Translations under genes and position numbers: made by a program
Assembly (NCBI GenBank): GCA_037013495.1
Contig: CM072803.1
Coordinates: 18,125,501 to 18,189,500 of the forward strand
DNA: 64,000 nucleotides
Direction: 5' to 3'
Source: Hippophae tibetana
Lineage: Eukaryota > Streptophyta > Magnoliopsida > Rosales > Elaeagnaceae
Shown: positions 12,504 to 25,567 of the stretch, piece after piece
Position numbering within the stretch: position 1 is the first letter of the stretch
How the letters are laid out: every line of letters begins with the position of its first letter
Notes under the pieces: generated by a model
What the model was told of the DNA's origin: nothing
The model's input: the letters and a program-made list of their open reading frames with translations, nothing else
Database searches by the model: none

Positions 12504-15500
12504 CTAAAGAGTTGTAGTTTGTTGTGTCTCTGAATTTCCATTAAAATCCTGGTGTGGTGCTACACAAATGAGTGGTTGGTGTTGCGGTTGAAGTGGTTGC
12601 GGTTGTGGTTGAAATTCCTCGCAAGCTCTATTGGAATACATGGTGTTTGGTACCCAATTTTCATTAAGAATCATTTGGTTTTCATAGTAAGTAGTGTCTT
12701 CAACAGGAGCAACTACAAAGTTCATTTTATTATGCAAATCTATTGAAGTATGCATTGAATTTACTGTTGTCTGGAGATTTTGTGTACCATTGCATTGAGC
12801 TTTTGAGTTATCCAACAACTGTTGAATGTCAGTCACAATCAACATGTCTTGACTTTGAAAACCTTCATCAGAGGTTATTGGTAAGTCACAGTTATGATGG
12901 TGATATTCTTGGGTTGTTATATCAGTAGGAAACACCACCTGGCCCATTTGATTGTAGTTCTGTTGATGATTCTGAAAATCTCTCATGTCTTGATTCCAAT
13001 ATGCCATATATGTATCATCTACTATTTTGTTGCTAATGATCTCATCTAATAAGTGGAAAGAAAGAAAAAAAGTAACCCAATTATTCAAAAACTCTCAAAC
13101 AAAAGAACAGTATATTGTATTAATTACTAAAAGTTTGCATTAATGTTAAAGCATACCTGCTATTCGTGAACTATCCTTCCAATAGGATTGTGTATTGATT
13201 AGTTCATGTATTTGGTTATGTGAAACAGGAGCAATTGAAGGGATGCTTGAATAGAGTTCTGGTTGAAAAGCGTCAACTCCAAAAGAGTCAACTCCATGTT
13301 TATTCCCATTAATGTTGAAAGGAATATTTGTAGGAGCAACAAAGCTTGTGTCCATTTCCATTCCAGCACCGTTCTCATGCCAGAAATTTATGTTTGTATG
13401 AGCATTGAGTTCTAGGGTCATGTTACAAATATTCTCTTGTTGGCTATCCTTCATACCATAATGCATGTTGAAAGGATATTCAAATCCTACCGCCGTGTTT
13501 TTCCAATTTCCCTTGATATCATACATGTTTACCGAAGGCCCAAATTCGGTAGCCATTTCACTGTCATTGAGTTGCCCATTATCTGACATACAGAAATAGG
13601 TGCTTGTTGAACATCCAAGTTTTGGGGCAATGTTGCAACAATTTTCTTGCACGATACCTTGGATACCATAATTCATGCTTGTCGAAGGTTTGTATTCTGG
13701 GAGCACTTTACAACCATTCACTTGCTCATTAGCTTGGTTTCCATAACACATGTTTATAGGATTTATGAGATTCGAGTTTATTTCATAACCGTTCCCGTTA
13801 TTGTTTCTTTGTATACCGAAATGCATGCTTGGCGAAACTTTGAATTCTGAGGGCGTGCTAGAATCAATTCTTTGGTTGAAATTGGAGGCAAAATAAGGAG
13901 AGATTAAGCTTGGGAAAGGACCTTGGATCAACTGGATAAATCGAGGCTCGCATTTTAGGATATTGTCAAAGTGTTTGTCCATAGCACCACAAGGAATCTC
14001 CAGATAATGAATCCTGAGAAAAGAAGTTCAAAAGTAAGTTACATGACAAAATTACTTAATAGAGAAATCATGAGACTGGTTGCACATATAACCTATGTTA
14101 AGATTGTGAATTTTTTTTTTGGGGATTTGTTGATTATGGATTATGTTCGAAAATAAAATAGTAAAAAGGTTCAAGAAGGCTATGTTGCGAAATATCGAAA
14201 ACACAAATTCATTAACTTTACAAAATGAATTTTTTTAACTTTTTTTTCATAAAAATAAAAAAAATTAACTTGTTAGAAATGTCAAATCTAAATCTATGAA
14301 TAATAGTTTTCTGCCCGAATTGAATGTGAAAATCACATGCAAACATTTTTAATTTATTTTTTCCCCTTCAAATACATAATCCACAACACACTCGATCATA
14401 ATGTCACACCTAAAGTGAGACATAAGTGAACTGAGTCCTAAATTAAATTGCATTGAGCATTGATTGTTAAGATCATTTTTCACACAATTTTAAAGGAAAA
14501 GCCAGATAAAAACCTTATAAGGGAAGCTTGCTGGTTGGTGAAATCTTGTGTATGATGCCAAGAGGTAAGTTTTTTTGGTTGTGGATGAGTTTCTTGGAAA
14601 AATATTGGTGGCTGACTTACCTGCAAAACCCATCAAATCGACTTATTAAAATGGTCAGTCAGAGAAAAAAAAAACTAACAGCTATAAAAAAAAACTTTAC
14701 TACAATTCACCCTATTTCTAAATATAAAAAGCTATGAAAATAGGACATAAGAATATAAAATAACCTCAATTTGAAGAATTGCAGGCTTCCTTTGTTCCAT
14801 TATAACTTTTAGTCCCACTACATTATTCCAATGTATCTCAATTTTTTTCTTCAAGCAATGATCTAAAATTTCCCACACAAATTTTCTCTTGGCAAAATAC
14901 ACTTTTACTACCAGATCTCCTCCATTCATAGCAATAATCTGCATGCATGTACACAAAAGTTTTAAATTTTTAATACATTTTTATTTTCATTTTAATATTA
15001 TTTAAATTGAACATTTTTTTTTTTACCCTCCATGAGCCTATTTGTAGAAGTGAGGCAGGAAAGTTGGAAGCTTTGAGTTTGAACTTTTCCTGCTGATTAG
15101 AGAAGGAAATATTTGTGTTATCAGAGTTTGCTTCTCTTGCTTCACGTATTGCATTTCTTACATATTCTAAGGTTGATGGTATGTCTAAGGTTAATCCAAT
15201 GGGTGGTGGGCTCGTATAAGCCAACTCAACCTACAAAGAAATTTGAAAAGAGAGTATAATTTCATATTAAATTTGAGATTTATCATACTTTATTAACTAA
15301 ATCGATACTAATTTAATATAAATTAAAATTAAATATATTAAATTGATATATATATATATATATTAACGAAAGTATTAAAATAATACTTGAATAATAAAAA
15401 TAAAAAATATCAAAAATTGAATTGTTATATTACTAATATAACGACTCCAATATTACAAGTAGAATAAAAACATTTTAAGGAGATATAATAACCCAAAATT

Positions 15501-17035
15501 GAATTATTATTATTATTTTTTGTATGTAATTAGATCATTGAGACGTCAAAAAAACCAAAAACCCAAATAGGTTTGGCTATAAAATTGTGTAGATAATAAT
15601 TAGGCTCGAAAACGTAGTTGTTGAGATACATCCAAAAAGCAGGGGATATTAAAAAAGAAGAAGACCATTATTAAACATAACAAATGGTTTTACAATGATT
15701 TTTTTTTCCAATTTAGATTTTAACATATTTTATGTAGTTTTTTTATATATTAAAATATATTTAATATTTTAAAATTTTAAAAATTATTTTTAGTTTAAGA
15801 TAAAAAAGAAGTCAATATACATCATTTTAAAATTAAAAATTTAGATAAATTAAATTAATTTTCATATATGATTTAAACCTATACCTCTAGCTTGATTAAA
15901 GTTTTACATAATAATATAGTTGTTATTTCATTTGACATTATGTGAAATGTTTTTATTATATGTAATACGATTTAACTTTATGTGTAAGTGTATATTAAAA
16001 CATCTAATAATGACTTTAAACATGATAATTAAATAAGTAATATATGTGCAAAATTTGTACCATAAATTTAACACAAGTGGAAAAAGCGCCCGTGGATACG
16101 GGGTCGGGTTGGAAATTATCCTGCACACGATTCTTATCTCCTCAACCATATTTTCTTAACTTTTTAAGAGATATATATTATGTATTTATAAAATTTTATA
16201 GTTAAATAAGATGAAGGATGATTAGAAATAATAATTTTATATTTAAATAAATACATTAATTATAAAAATTTAATAATATCATATATCAAACAGATAATAT
16301 AATTATAATTTTATATTTAAATAATATTATTAAACTAATAATATAAATAATTTAGGATAAATTGTAACCCAAGTCTAATATTTTGAATAAAAATTGATTT
16401 TGAGATAATCTAAATCTATTATTTTTTTATAAAAAATGAGATAATATAAATATATTAACTTTATAAGATATATTTATGTAATATTTTTTAAAGTTAATAA
16501 ATATGTGTTATTATATTTAATAGTTACGAATTTAAAATGTATTTTTTAAAATATAATGTATTTGAACTACTCTTCTTCAATAATATAATTATACTTAAAA
16601 TTTGTATTTAAAATTTAAATTATTAGAACTAATTACACAATAAATAACCTTTGATGGCAAAATCTCATCCTATTATCAATAATATTTAAATGGCGACGAT
16701 GATATCCTCGTCATTCACATCCCATTTACATCTTTACATATATTCCTTTATATTTAAAAATAATGTTATAATTTCAAAATTAAAATATTATAATTAAAAG
16801 ATAAAACTTTATATATATATATATATATATATAAAAGAATAATACAATGTGATGTTTCTCGTATATTTTTGTTTTAAATTTGTTAAATTTATTTATATTA
16901 TTATTATTATTTTACTCTATACTTATTTACTGTTTATAAGCAATTTTTAACAAAAATAGTATAATAGAAGATGTCATTCACATAAAAAAAAGAGTCTAAA
17001 TTTACCTCATGTTTTGTAATTATTGGGGAATCCAT
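12504..17035 (-). CDS. TRF-like conserved plant protein, six exons, apparently intact
   Basis: I read six exons: 17006-17035, 15027-15230, 14765-14938, 14514-14620, 13157-14013 and 12504-13045, each with GT donor and AG acceptor. They add up to 1914 nt, an uninterrupted frame of 637 codons plus stop. The first 190 residues match a plant family of unknown biochemical role, some members of which are annotated TRF-like: TSPPPIGLTLDIPSTLEY (residues 16-33), KLKASNFPASLLQIGSW (61-77), GGDLVVKVYFAKRKFVWEIL (from about 83), QPPIFFQETHPQPKK (from 139) and MDKHFDNILKCEPRF (from 183). The rest is Asn/Gln-rich and low in complexity, with about seven degenerate repeats of about 24 residues (233-404) and a QPQPQP run near the C-terminus. 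The start MDSPIITKHE is the first plausible Met; an in-frame upstream Met and an acceptor-like site near 17087 leave a non-coding first exon possible. Exact family name is uncertain; the gene structure is firm. Confidence 0.82.
13316..13832 (-). repeat. Degenerate ~24-residue coding repeats in exon 5 of the TRF-like gene
   Basis: The translated exon shows about seven diverged units, each with a core like S-x-N/S-M-x-Y/F-G followed by an Asn/Gln/Glu-rich stretch: SPSMHFGIQ, PINMCYGNQ, STSMNYGIQ, STSTYFCMS, SVNMYDIKG, PFNMHYGMK and HTNINFWHE. Spacing is 20-27 residues. Confidence 0.65.
15231..17005 (-). other. Intron 1 of the TRF-like gene
   Basis: This is a 1.78-kb AT-rich intron with TA dinucleotide runs at about 15346-15364 and 16810-16832. 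It holds no open frame or recognised element. Confidence 0.7.
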
Positions 17036-18053
17036 CTTCTCTGAATCTTCAATATAACTATATATATTCAATTGATATATTGACTCTGAAAAATAGAGAA
17101 AAAATAGCAATAAATAATTAAAGATGATCAATCAAACAATTTAGCCAAATTTTAAACCCAAAATATCATTCAACGTCAGTTAAATATCATTTAAGATCAC
17201 GGGTAGAGTTTTCCAAGGCACTAAAGTGGCATCGGAGAAGTAACAAACTATCAAATGCAAATATGGAAATAATAAACTATATATATTAATTAAAAAAATA
17301 ATAGTTCGAATATATTATCTTTTAACAAAAATATAATTTATTATCTTTTTATTACATGATTATTTTTTAAAAAAATTCAGATAAATCTATTTTATAAAAT
17401 TACGAATATAAAATACAATTTAATTAATGATAACAAATTAATACTAAAATTCCTATCAATTTTATTAATTAATGTACAAAGTTTCCTATGTTTAACGTAC
17501 TCAGAGACTGAATTGACTATTGTTCAAATAATTTAAAAGATTTGTCTATTAAAGAATACCTGTTATTTTCTTCTTAAGCTTATTAAAGAATTCAAGAACT
17601 TGGGAATATATGACAAAGAAGTCCTTAGAAAGTAAGAAAATACATAAAATAAAGGGATAAAACTCTATACACTACTATAAGAAAACATGTTTGTAGATAT
17701 AACATATTTATTTTATACACATATAAAATATATTGAAGATTGATGGAACCAAATAAAGATTAACACAAAACAAGATTAGTCATGTTTCATTAAACTAAAT
17801 AATGATAACCATATATAATCAAAACGGAAGAATAAGAAGAAGAAGAAGAAGAAGAAGAAGGCAATTAACTATGTTAATTAATTAGTAGTCCATTATTTAC
17901 CAGTGAAGCATGCATGAAAACACTGATATATATGGATGAACTGGGCACAGTGCAGTGCTGCGAAAGTACCAACTACGTACTAATTAAATGTCTTGATATA
18001 ACCTTTTTAGTATATATGGATGTATTTATAGATATATTTTAAGATAATAATTA
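17036..18053. other. Upstream region of the TRF-like gene
   Basis: AT-rich, with no gene recognised. It should hold the promoter, but no single TATA box or start site can be chosen. It contains a GAA/AAG microsatellite at about 17832-17860. Confidence 0.5.
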
Positions 18054-19099
18054 AGATTATTCAATGTCTTAATAATTTATCAGGATTAGAATTCTATTTA
18101 TAATAGTAGTCTTATATATGTTATTACACCCCACAATCATATTATTTACATTCGTTATCTCTTTTCATTGTTTCGCTTAATTACTCAATTTCAAAAGTAT
18201 ATGCAGTTCTTGTTGATATAAAGAACTCTATTTACAATAGGATACGTACCTTTTTTAATTCTTTTCTTTCTTATTTATGTTAGTTGATATATTTATTTAT
18301 TTATGTATTATTTTTTTTATTTCATACAATTTTATATATCATGTATGTAAATAGGTATCCTGTTTACAATAGGATAACTATTATTATTCAATATTATATA
18401 TCTTTTACGAATTTGTTGGATTTCACTAAATCATTATTATTAGTTTATTATTTAATAATAAAAAATAATTACATAAAAACTGTAAAAATTAGATTCATTA
18501 TAATAATTTATTTATGTTTCTAAATTTACTAATAAAAAGTTACCGTTTGATAAAAATAATTACTAGATAATTAGAAAGTTATCATTATATAGCTCAAAAT
18601 AATTATTAAATAATTAAAATATTAAATATTAAAGAGTTAGAATACAACGGAACAAAATTTTAGTAAAGTAAATATATTTTCTTATATCAAAGTAAAAATA
18701 TTTGTCTTGCGTTTCCTAATAATTTGTTGCTGCCATATTTTTTAGTTTCTTGCAAGACTACATTTTATAGAATTTCTTTAATTAGTATCCTACAATTCAA
18801 ATAATTGTTTATATTTGTGAAACTATTTTGATTTACATTTTAAAAAATCTTAGAAATTTAAAAAAAGTGTCTTGAGAAAATATTATATATTTTTAAAACT
18901 AATATAATTTGGTGTATTATTTACAATTTTAATGATATGAAACATAAATATTCATTGTATTATCTCAAAATTGTAAATAGTAAATAGTTAGGCTATTAGC
19001 TAATTTTCTTATTATATAAAATAATTTTTAAATAATTATTATGGTTAACGATAAAAATAATATTAAAAGTAAGGAGATTTAAATGTTAAAATTTTAAAA

Positions 19100-19134
<35 letters not shown>
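18054..19134. repeat. Tandem duplication, unit 1 (~1.08 kb)
   Basis: It begins AGATTATTCAATGTCTTAAT, which returns at 19135. Long shared blocks follow in the same order (CTCTATTTACAATAGGATAC, then TTAGTTGATATATTTATTTA, then GTTGGATTTCAC, then AAATATTTGTCTTGCGTTTC). It ends in a TAA microsatellite (19099-19134). It is non-coding and AT-rich. Confidence 0.8.
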
Positions 19135-19135
<1 letters not shown>

Positions 19136-19975
19136 GATTATTCAATGTCTTAATAATTGACCAAGAGAAGAATTCTATTTATATAATTGCAGTTCTTGTC
19201 GATAGAACTCTATTTACAATAGGATACCTTTTTAAATTTTTTTTTTCCTATTTATGTTAGTTGATATATTTATTTATGTATTATTTTTTTATTTCAGATA
19301 ATTTTATCATTTATAATTTTTATTTGAGACAAATTTAATCTAATTATCCAATAATATATAAACCTATTATTATTCAATATTATATATCTTTTACAAATTT
19401 GTTGGATTTCACCGAATCATTATTATTAGTTTAATATTTAATAATAACAAATAATTACATAAAAACTGTAAAAATTACAATCATTGTAATAATTTATTTA
19501 TGTTTCTAAGATTTACTTATAAAAAGTTACCATTTGATAAAAATAATTACTAAATAATTAGAAAATTATCATTATATAGCTCAAAATAATTAAAATCTTA
19601 AATATTAAAGGGTTAAAATACAATGGAATTTTTTTTTAATAAAGTAAATATATTTTATTATATCACAGTAAAAATATTTGCCTTGCGTTTCGTAGTAACT
19701 TGTTGCTTCCATATTTTTGAGTTTCTTGTAATACTGTAGTTTATAGTTTTGAACGGCTTTCACTATCCTCAGTATCCTAAAACAAATAATTATTTATATT
19801 TATGAAACTATTTTGATTTACATTTTAAAAATCATAAAAATTGAAAAAAGTGTCTTGAGAAAATATTATATATTTTTAAAACTAATGTAACTTTGCCGTA
19901 TAATTTACAATTTCAATGATATCGTAACATTAATATTAATTGTATTTTCTTAAAATTGTAAATAGTAAATATTTA
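19135..19975. repeat. Tandem duplication, unit 2
   Basis: This is a second copy of the unit at 18054, diverged and somewhat shorter, cut off at about 19975 where Copia 3 begins. A third, inverted copy of its right half lies at 38961-39510. Confidence 0.8.
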
Positions 19976-19976
19976 A

Positions 19977-22600
19977 GTGATTTTTCATGAACTAAGTATT
20001 TCATGTTTTCATAAGTGGCATGTTCCATGTTTTCATGAGTGGTATCAACATGAGTTCTTAATTTTAAAGAATAGTGTTCGAACACTCCTGAAATTCTGTA
20101 AAAATATTTAAATTTCATCAATTTGTTTCCTATAAATTGATATAATAAAAATTTGAAAATAATAGCATAAAAACTATACTTAGTCTTCAAAATTTGTGTG
20201 AACTCAATCTTCAATATTGAGATGAATAAGAGGGGTTTAAAAAGCTTACCCAACATCTAAGAGAGGGGTTTAGAAAACTAGCCCAACATCTAGTATCAGA
20301 GCTAAGAAATGAGCTAAATAAAAAAAATCATAACAAGCCAAAGCCTCAGCAACAAAATGACTACAAAAATAGAATCTTTGTCCAACCAGTTATTCCCAGA
20401 TTCAATAGTCACTACGATCACTGAAATATGTTGATGAAAAAATTCTTAAGATTAAAAAAAAATTGGGATCTTATAGAAATTGGGCTTGGAGAGACTAATG
20501 TGGACAGTTTAAAAGTTTGTGCTCAACAGAAGTAGAAAAATGATGCACTAAAATTAAAGGACTTGAAGGTAAGGAATTATCTATTTTAGGCAATCGATAA
20601 GTTCATTTTGGAGACAATCCTTAAGAAGGACACGATTAAGGACATCCGAGACTCCATGAAAAATAAGGATCATGGCTATAACAGAGTGAAGCGGGCATAA
20701 CTTCAAACTCTCAGAAGAGATTTTGAAACTCTTCAGATGAAGAAAAGAGAAACAATAAATGACTACTTTGGAAAAGTAATGACAGTGAAAAACAAGATGC
20801 GTCTTCACAGTGAGAAAACCACATATGACATTGTGGTTGAGAAAATCCTAAGGTCCCTAATTCCTAAGTTCAACTATGTGGTCTGCTCAATTGAAGAGTC
20901 TAATATAGTTGAAGATATGTCCATAGATGAACTGCAAAGTTCCTTGCTCATGCATGAGGAAAGAATTATCAGGACCAATAAAGTTGATGAAATGTAGGCA
21001 TTGAATGTTTCCACCTTCGATGAGTCTTCAAACATAAGAGGAAGAGGGAGAGGCCATGGTGGACGTGGAAGAGGTCGAGGAAAACACTCTTACAATAGAA
21101 ACTACAGAAAATAAGAAGATAGGGAGTGGAATAGAGAAGGAATTAAATCATTTTCTCATACTCGAAGGGATGATGATCAAAATAAGAAGAAAGGACATTT
21201 CAACAAATCAAAGGTTGAATGTTATAGATGTGGAAATTTAGGCTATTACAAAAATGAGTGTTACACAAAAATGACCAAAAAGAAGAGTGAAAGATCCAAC
21301 TTTGTAGAAAAGAGAAAGAAGAAAGAGGATGCATGAGACTTTGTTGATGGCCTTCCATGCAATGGAAGACACGGATGAAGACACTTGGTACATGGACACA
21401 GGTTGTAGTAACCATATAAGCGGTTGTAAGTCATCCTTCTCTAATCTAGATGAGAGTTTCACCACTTTTGTTAGTTTTGGTGATTGATCAACTGTAAAGG
21501 TTGAAGGAAAGGGTGATATTCAAATAAGAACTAAGAATGAGTTCATTAAGGTAATATATAATGTATTTTACATACCTGACCTAAAAATAAATCTACTAAG
21601 TATGGGCCAGTTGCAAGATAAGGGTTACATGATCATAATTAAAAATAGAGAGTGTGAGATTTATGATCCCAAACGTGGATCAATTACAATGGTACAGATG
21701 ACAAGAAATCGACTACTCCTTCTCAAAATTAAATCAGTGCAAACATGTTTGATGGTCAAAGAAAATGTTTCAGTGTGAAGATGGCATGAGTGATATGTGC
21801 ATCTTTATTTCAACGGTGGAAGGACTACTTGACTATGATATGTTTCCTACAGGGAAATCAATAAGAACTGTACCAAGAAAGATTCTTCATGGTGGAAGGA
21901 CTACTTGAAATCACAATGCCTTCCATGACAACATATGAGAACTGTATCATAGGGAAACATGACTATGATATGTTTCCTACAGGAAAATCAATAAGAGCTC
22001 GCAAGATCCTAGAGATGATTCACTCAGATCTTTGTGGTCCAATGTTCCCTACATATAATAGAGGTGAAAGATTCTTCATAACCTTTATAGATGACTACAA
22101 TAGTAAAGTTTTGGTGTATTTTTTGTAGGAAAAGTCAGAAGCTTTTGAAGCTTTCAAAAACCTCTTCTCTAGTGGAGACACAGACAGAAAAAAGGATCAA
22201 ATGTCTAAGAACAGATCGAGGAGGAGTATTATATTCTAAAGCATTTTGTGAGTTCTGTAATGAGAAATAAATTAGGAGACAACTGACCACAACTTATACA
22301 CCACAACAAAATGGTGTATGTGAGAGGAAGAATCATACCATAATCAATATGGTAAAAAGTTTACACGCAACAAGAAAAGTTCCCAAAGCTTTCTGGCCTG
22401 AAGCTGTTTGTTGGACAGTTCACATTCTTAACAGAAGTCTAACATTTTCTGTTAAGAACATATGGACTTCTGTTAAGAACATGACTCCACAAGAATTATG
22501 GAATGGAAAGAAGTTAAATGTAGATAATTTCAAGGTAATTAGTTTCATAGCATATGCACACATACCCAACCCCATCCTCGACAAATAAAAATAAATAAAT
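19977..22600 (+). mobile_element. Copia LTR retrotransposon 3, gag to integrase
   Basis: A Ty1/Copia fossil of the Tnt1-94-like group. A possible 5' LTR covers 19977-20288, followed by a primer-binding-site-like TAGTATCAGAGC (20291-20302). Gag follows (about 20340-21300), with the UBN2-type motif region around 20700-21000, an RGRGRGHGGRGRGRG stretch near 21045 and a zinc knuckle (CYRCGNLGYYKNEC) near 21220-21262. Protease (TWYMDTGCSNHISG) is near 21382-21424 and the integrase region is about 21890-22590, with FITFIDDY near 22075 and ARKILEMIHSDLCGP near 21995. Reverse transcriptase, RNase H and the 3' LTR are missing. It is badly broken, with well over ten interruptions by eye. Confidence 0.85.
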
Positions 22601-23479
22601 TAATTGAAATGATATGTCTACCTATGTTTTTCATCTCATCACTATAGCAATGAAATCATGATAAACCGATATAAGATGTGATGTATTGTTGTTTAGGATC
22701 ACATGAGGCGTGCATGCTATATGTGCTTTTCTCAAGTCTTCCACAATGGTAGTGGTAAGATACATTGAGCTCTTAAACTTGGCTGCTATATTAATAAATG
22801 ATGCTAGGTTAAAGACAAAGTTGTTTAAATTGATAATAAATAGGATTTTTTTCTCAACTTTTGTTGATTATATGAGGTAATTTTGAAAACTATGCTTCAA
22901 AAAGGAGGTAGATATTCTGCACTTTAATTTTGACCTGTTTTAGTAATACCTATGAATCCTTTTATAATATGTATTTTCAATTGCTATATTTTGTGATAAA
23001 AGGTAGATAAATTTGAGCTTTAGAAATGAAGAAAAAATGGTGTTTTATAAGTGAGAAATGGGTATACAAATTTTGAGTATTTTGCTCAAAAAATAGGGGA
23101 TCTAAAAGATTAGTTAGAGAGGAATAAAACCCAATAACCGGCGTTGGAATTGGTGGTCGTAGATGGTCGAAAAATGAGAAAGAGTGGAGGAGAAGTGGAC
23201 GAGGTTTTGGGTTTTTGAGAGTTATACAGCGCTTAGAATAGTTTTTGTCTGGGGAAGAAAGAAGAGAAAAGAATTTATCCACGTATGTAGCATCGGTTCT
23301 ACATGTCAACCGACGCTATCCACAGTGGACATAGTGTCGGTTTGACACATCAACTGATGCTACGTCCTATGTGGATAGCATTGGTTCTACACCGAACTGA
23401 CTTTAAATTCATTATAAGTTAGCTTTTTCCAAAAACTGACTTTACATATCGACTTAAATACCCTTTTTTGTAGTAGTGA
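22601..23479. mobile_element. CACTA (En/Spm) transposon end, truncated
   Basis: The right edge at 23479 reads TTTTTTGTAGTAGTG, the reverse complement of the classic CACTACTACAAAAAA terminus of plant CACTA elements. Inside it, at about 23285-23395, are alternating direct and inverted copies of ATCGGTT, ACCGACGCTA and TCGGTTTGACA, typical of subterminal repeats. No transposase is present. The left limit is unknown; 22601-22976 has no recognised content and may or may not belong to it. Confidence 0.65.
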
Positions 23480-24300
23480 TGGTGTTAGAATGGAAATGAC
23501 CACAAGCTATAACTCTTTCAACCATCACCCTATTTAAGAATATCTTCAATTGCTCATGTTCCACATAACCACATGCATAAACAAATTACCAGACAATCCT
23601 ATTAGAAAGATAGTCACAAAGATCAAGTATGCTTTAACATTAATGCAAACTTTTAATGATTACTATAACATATTGTTCTTTTCTTTTAGAGTTTTTGAAT
23701 AATTAGGTTACTTCTCTATTAATTTGTTTTTATTTTATTAGATGAGGACATTAACAACCAGATAGTAGACAATACAAGTATGGCATATTGAAATCAAGGC
23801 ATGAAAGATTTTCATAATCATCATCATCAGAAATATAATCAAATGTGCCAAATGGGGTTTTCTAGTAACATGATAACCCAAGAAAATTACCATCAAAATT
23901 ATAACTTACCAATAACCTTTGATGAAGGTTTTCGATGTAAAGACATAATGATTATGACTGACATGAAACATTTGTTGGATAATTCGAAAGGTCAATACAT
24001 CAATACACAAAATCTCCAAACAAGGTAAGTTCAATGCATACATTGATAGATTTGCATAATGAAATGAACCTTGCAGGCACAAATTTTGTAGTTGCTCCTA
24101 TTGAAAACACTACTCACGTACTATGAAACCCAAATGATTCCAAATGAAAACTTGGTTTCAAATACCATATATTCTAATAGATGTTGCTAGGAATTTCTAC
24201 CACAACCACTTAATTGGGTAACACCATAGGATTTTATTGGAAATTCAAGTATATAACAAACTACAATTTTTTAGATCCTCATTTTATTCCAAATATATAA
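23480..24300 (+). pseudogene. TRF-like gene fragment (exons 5-6), inverted duplicate
   Basis: It is homologous to the minus strand of 12504-13372. The end of exon 5 (about 23480-23627) runs into an intron with a TATGCTTTAACATTAATGCA start, then exon 6 from 23742 after the acceptor TTTTATTAG. Recognisable peptide blocks include NYNLPITFDEGF and DMKHLLDNSKGQ. It carries in-frame stops (for example AYWNQ has become AY-stop-NQ near 23789) and loss of frame after about 24028, so it is a dead copy. Exons 1-4 are missing. It starts exactly at the CACTA terminus, so that transposon probably inserted into exon 5. Confidence 0.85.
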
Positions 24301-24930
24301 AAGGAAGACCTCAAAGACAATCTAGACTAGTTTGACCATTGGTGACTTAGAATGATGAAGGTGGAAGAGACCAATTAGGGCATTATACATAATTGTATTC
24401 CAATTTTACTTAGTTTATTTATCCTTGTTAAGTTTTATCTAACTAGATATTTTGATAGTTGTAAGTGTCATGTTTTTATCTAACAATGGTTACTACTTTT
24501 GATGAGATACCTGACTCTCACATGAATTGTCCTAGTAATCATTGTCTGTATTTTCTAATCAATTTGGGAAAAATCTTCAAGGTTATAAGCATTATACAAG
24601 TATTATTATCAAAAATAAAAACAAAAGCCACACGATTTCTAATGTCAATGAAAAGATTATATGTCCAAAAATATTTTATAGTATTTGCTTATTCATTTAT
24701 CCCAAAATATAGTGTCATATTTCATTGAAAAGTTTATCAAAAGTACAAATAAAATTTCATGACAAGCTTGGTTAATCATTCTTATAAAGAAATACATTTT
24801 CAAACTACAAACTCTGTGATAACTTCTAACCCATCCAATTATCTCTTATTAGGACAAAAGTAGAGTTAATCACTCCATTCATGCTATATGAAGTTCATTT
24901 GGTGAAGCAAAATAAATTATTTTTAATTTT
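24301..24930 (+). repeat. Duplicated 3' flank of the TRF-like gene
   Basis: It is homologous to the minus strand of about 11811-12480, including the block read on the plus strand as ATGAATTGTCCTAGTAATCA near 24520. Homology stops near 24930, short of the release-factor last exon. Non-coding. Confidence 0.8.
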
Positions 24931-24949
24931 ATTGATTTACATTACATAT

Positions 24950-25090
24950 ATACATGTGCTTACATTGAGGGCAATGTAAGAATTAAGTGCTGGGCAATGT
25001 AAGAATTAAGTGCTGGGCAATGTTATCTATATTTTATTTTGCTTTATTAGTTTAACATGTTTCAGGATACATGTTTTAGGATTAATATAC
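24950..25090 (+). mobile_element. Scrap of a Gypsy-type 3' internal region with a short tandem repeat
   Basis: It contains ACATTGAGGGCAATGTAAG, a motif common near the 3' end of plant Gypsy elements (compare the inverted ACATTGTCCTCAATGTAA at about 35200). The following GGGCAATGTAAGAATTAAGTG unit of about 23 bp is present twice in tandem. Confidence 0.4.
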
Positions 25091-25486
25091 TCTAGATAGC
25101 ATAATTTGTTTTTTGTTTTTAGTATTTATTGTAATCGTTAAGATAGTTAGGATTAATAGACAGATTTAGAAACAATCATATGATCATTCTTTGTTTTTTT
25201 ATATCTATGATGAAATCAGCTAAACAATGTTAAGTTTTAAAAAATAATGGATATTGATAAAGTCTTGATATTGTTTGTAAGTGAATGCAATTTTATGATA
25301 ATTTTACTTAAAATGTACATGCATAATAACTTAGTGATAACAAATTTATGTACATGAAGTTGTGGAAAATGTTATGAATTTTTTGGGACATTATTATAAT
25401 TTTAATGAATAAGAATAAGATTTTAGAACTTTTCTTTAAGTTTATTAAATTAATGCTCAAAATATTTATTGAAAAATGATGAAGGC

Positions 25487-25567
<81 letters not shown>
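25487..25567. repeat. Compound microsatellite (TA)n(TAA)n
   Basis: A TA run of over 40 bp leads straight into an AAT/TAA run of about 37 bp. The surrounding 25091-25920 is AT-rich with no gene recognised. Confidence 0.95.

Noticed and set aside
12552-12928. Plus-strand open frames opposite the TRF-like last exon
   Set aside because: Antisense shadows of exon 6; the minus-strand frame has splice and family support.
17668-17690. CACTACTATAAGAAAAC as the left end of a CACTA element ending at 23479
   Set aside because: It resembles a CACTA terminus but differs from the 23479 end (CACTACTACAAAAAAGG), and no subterminal repeats follow it.
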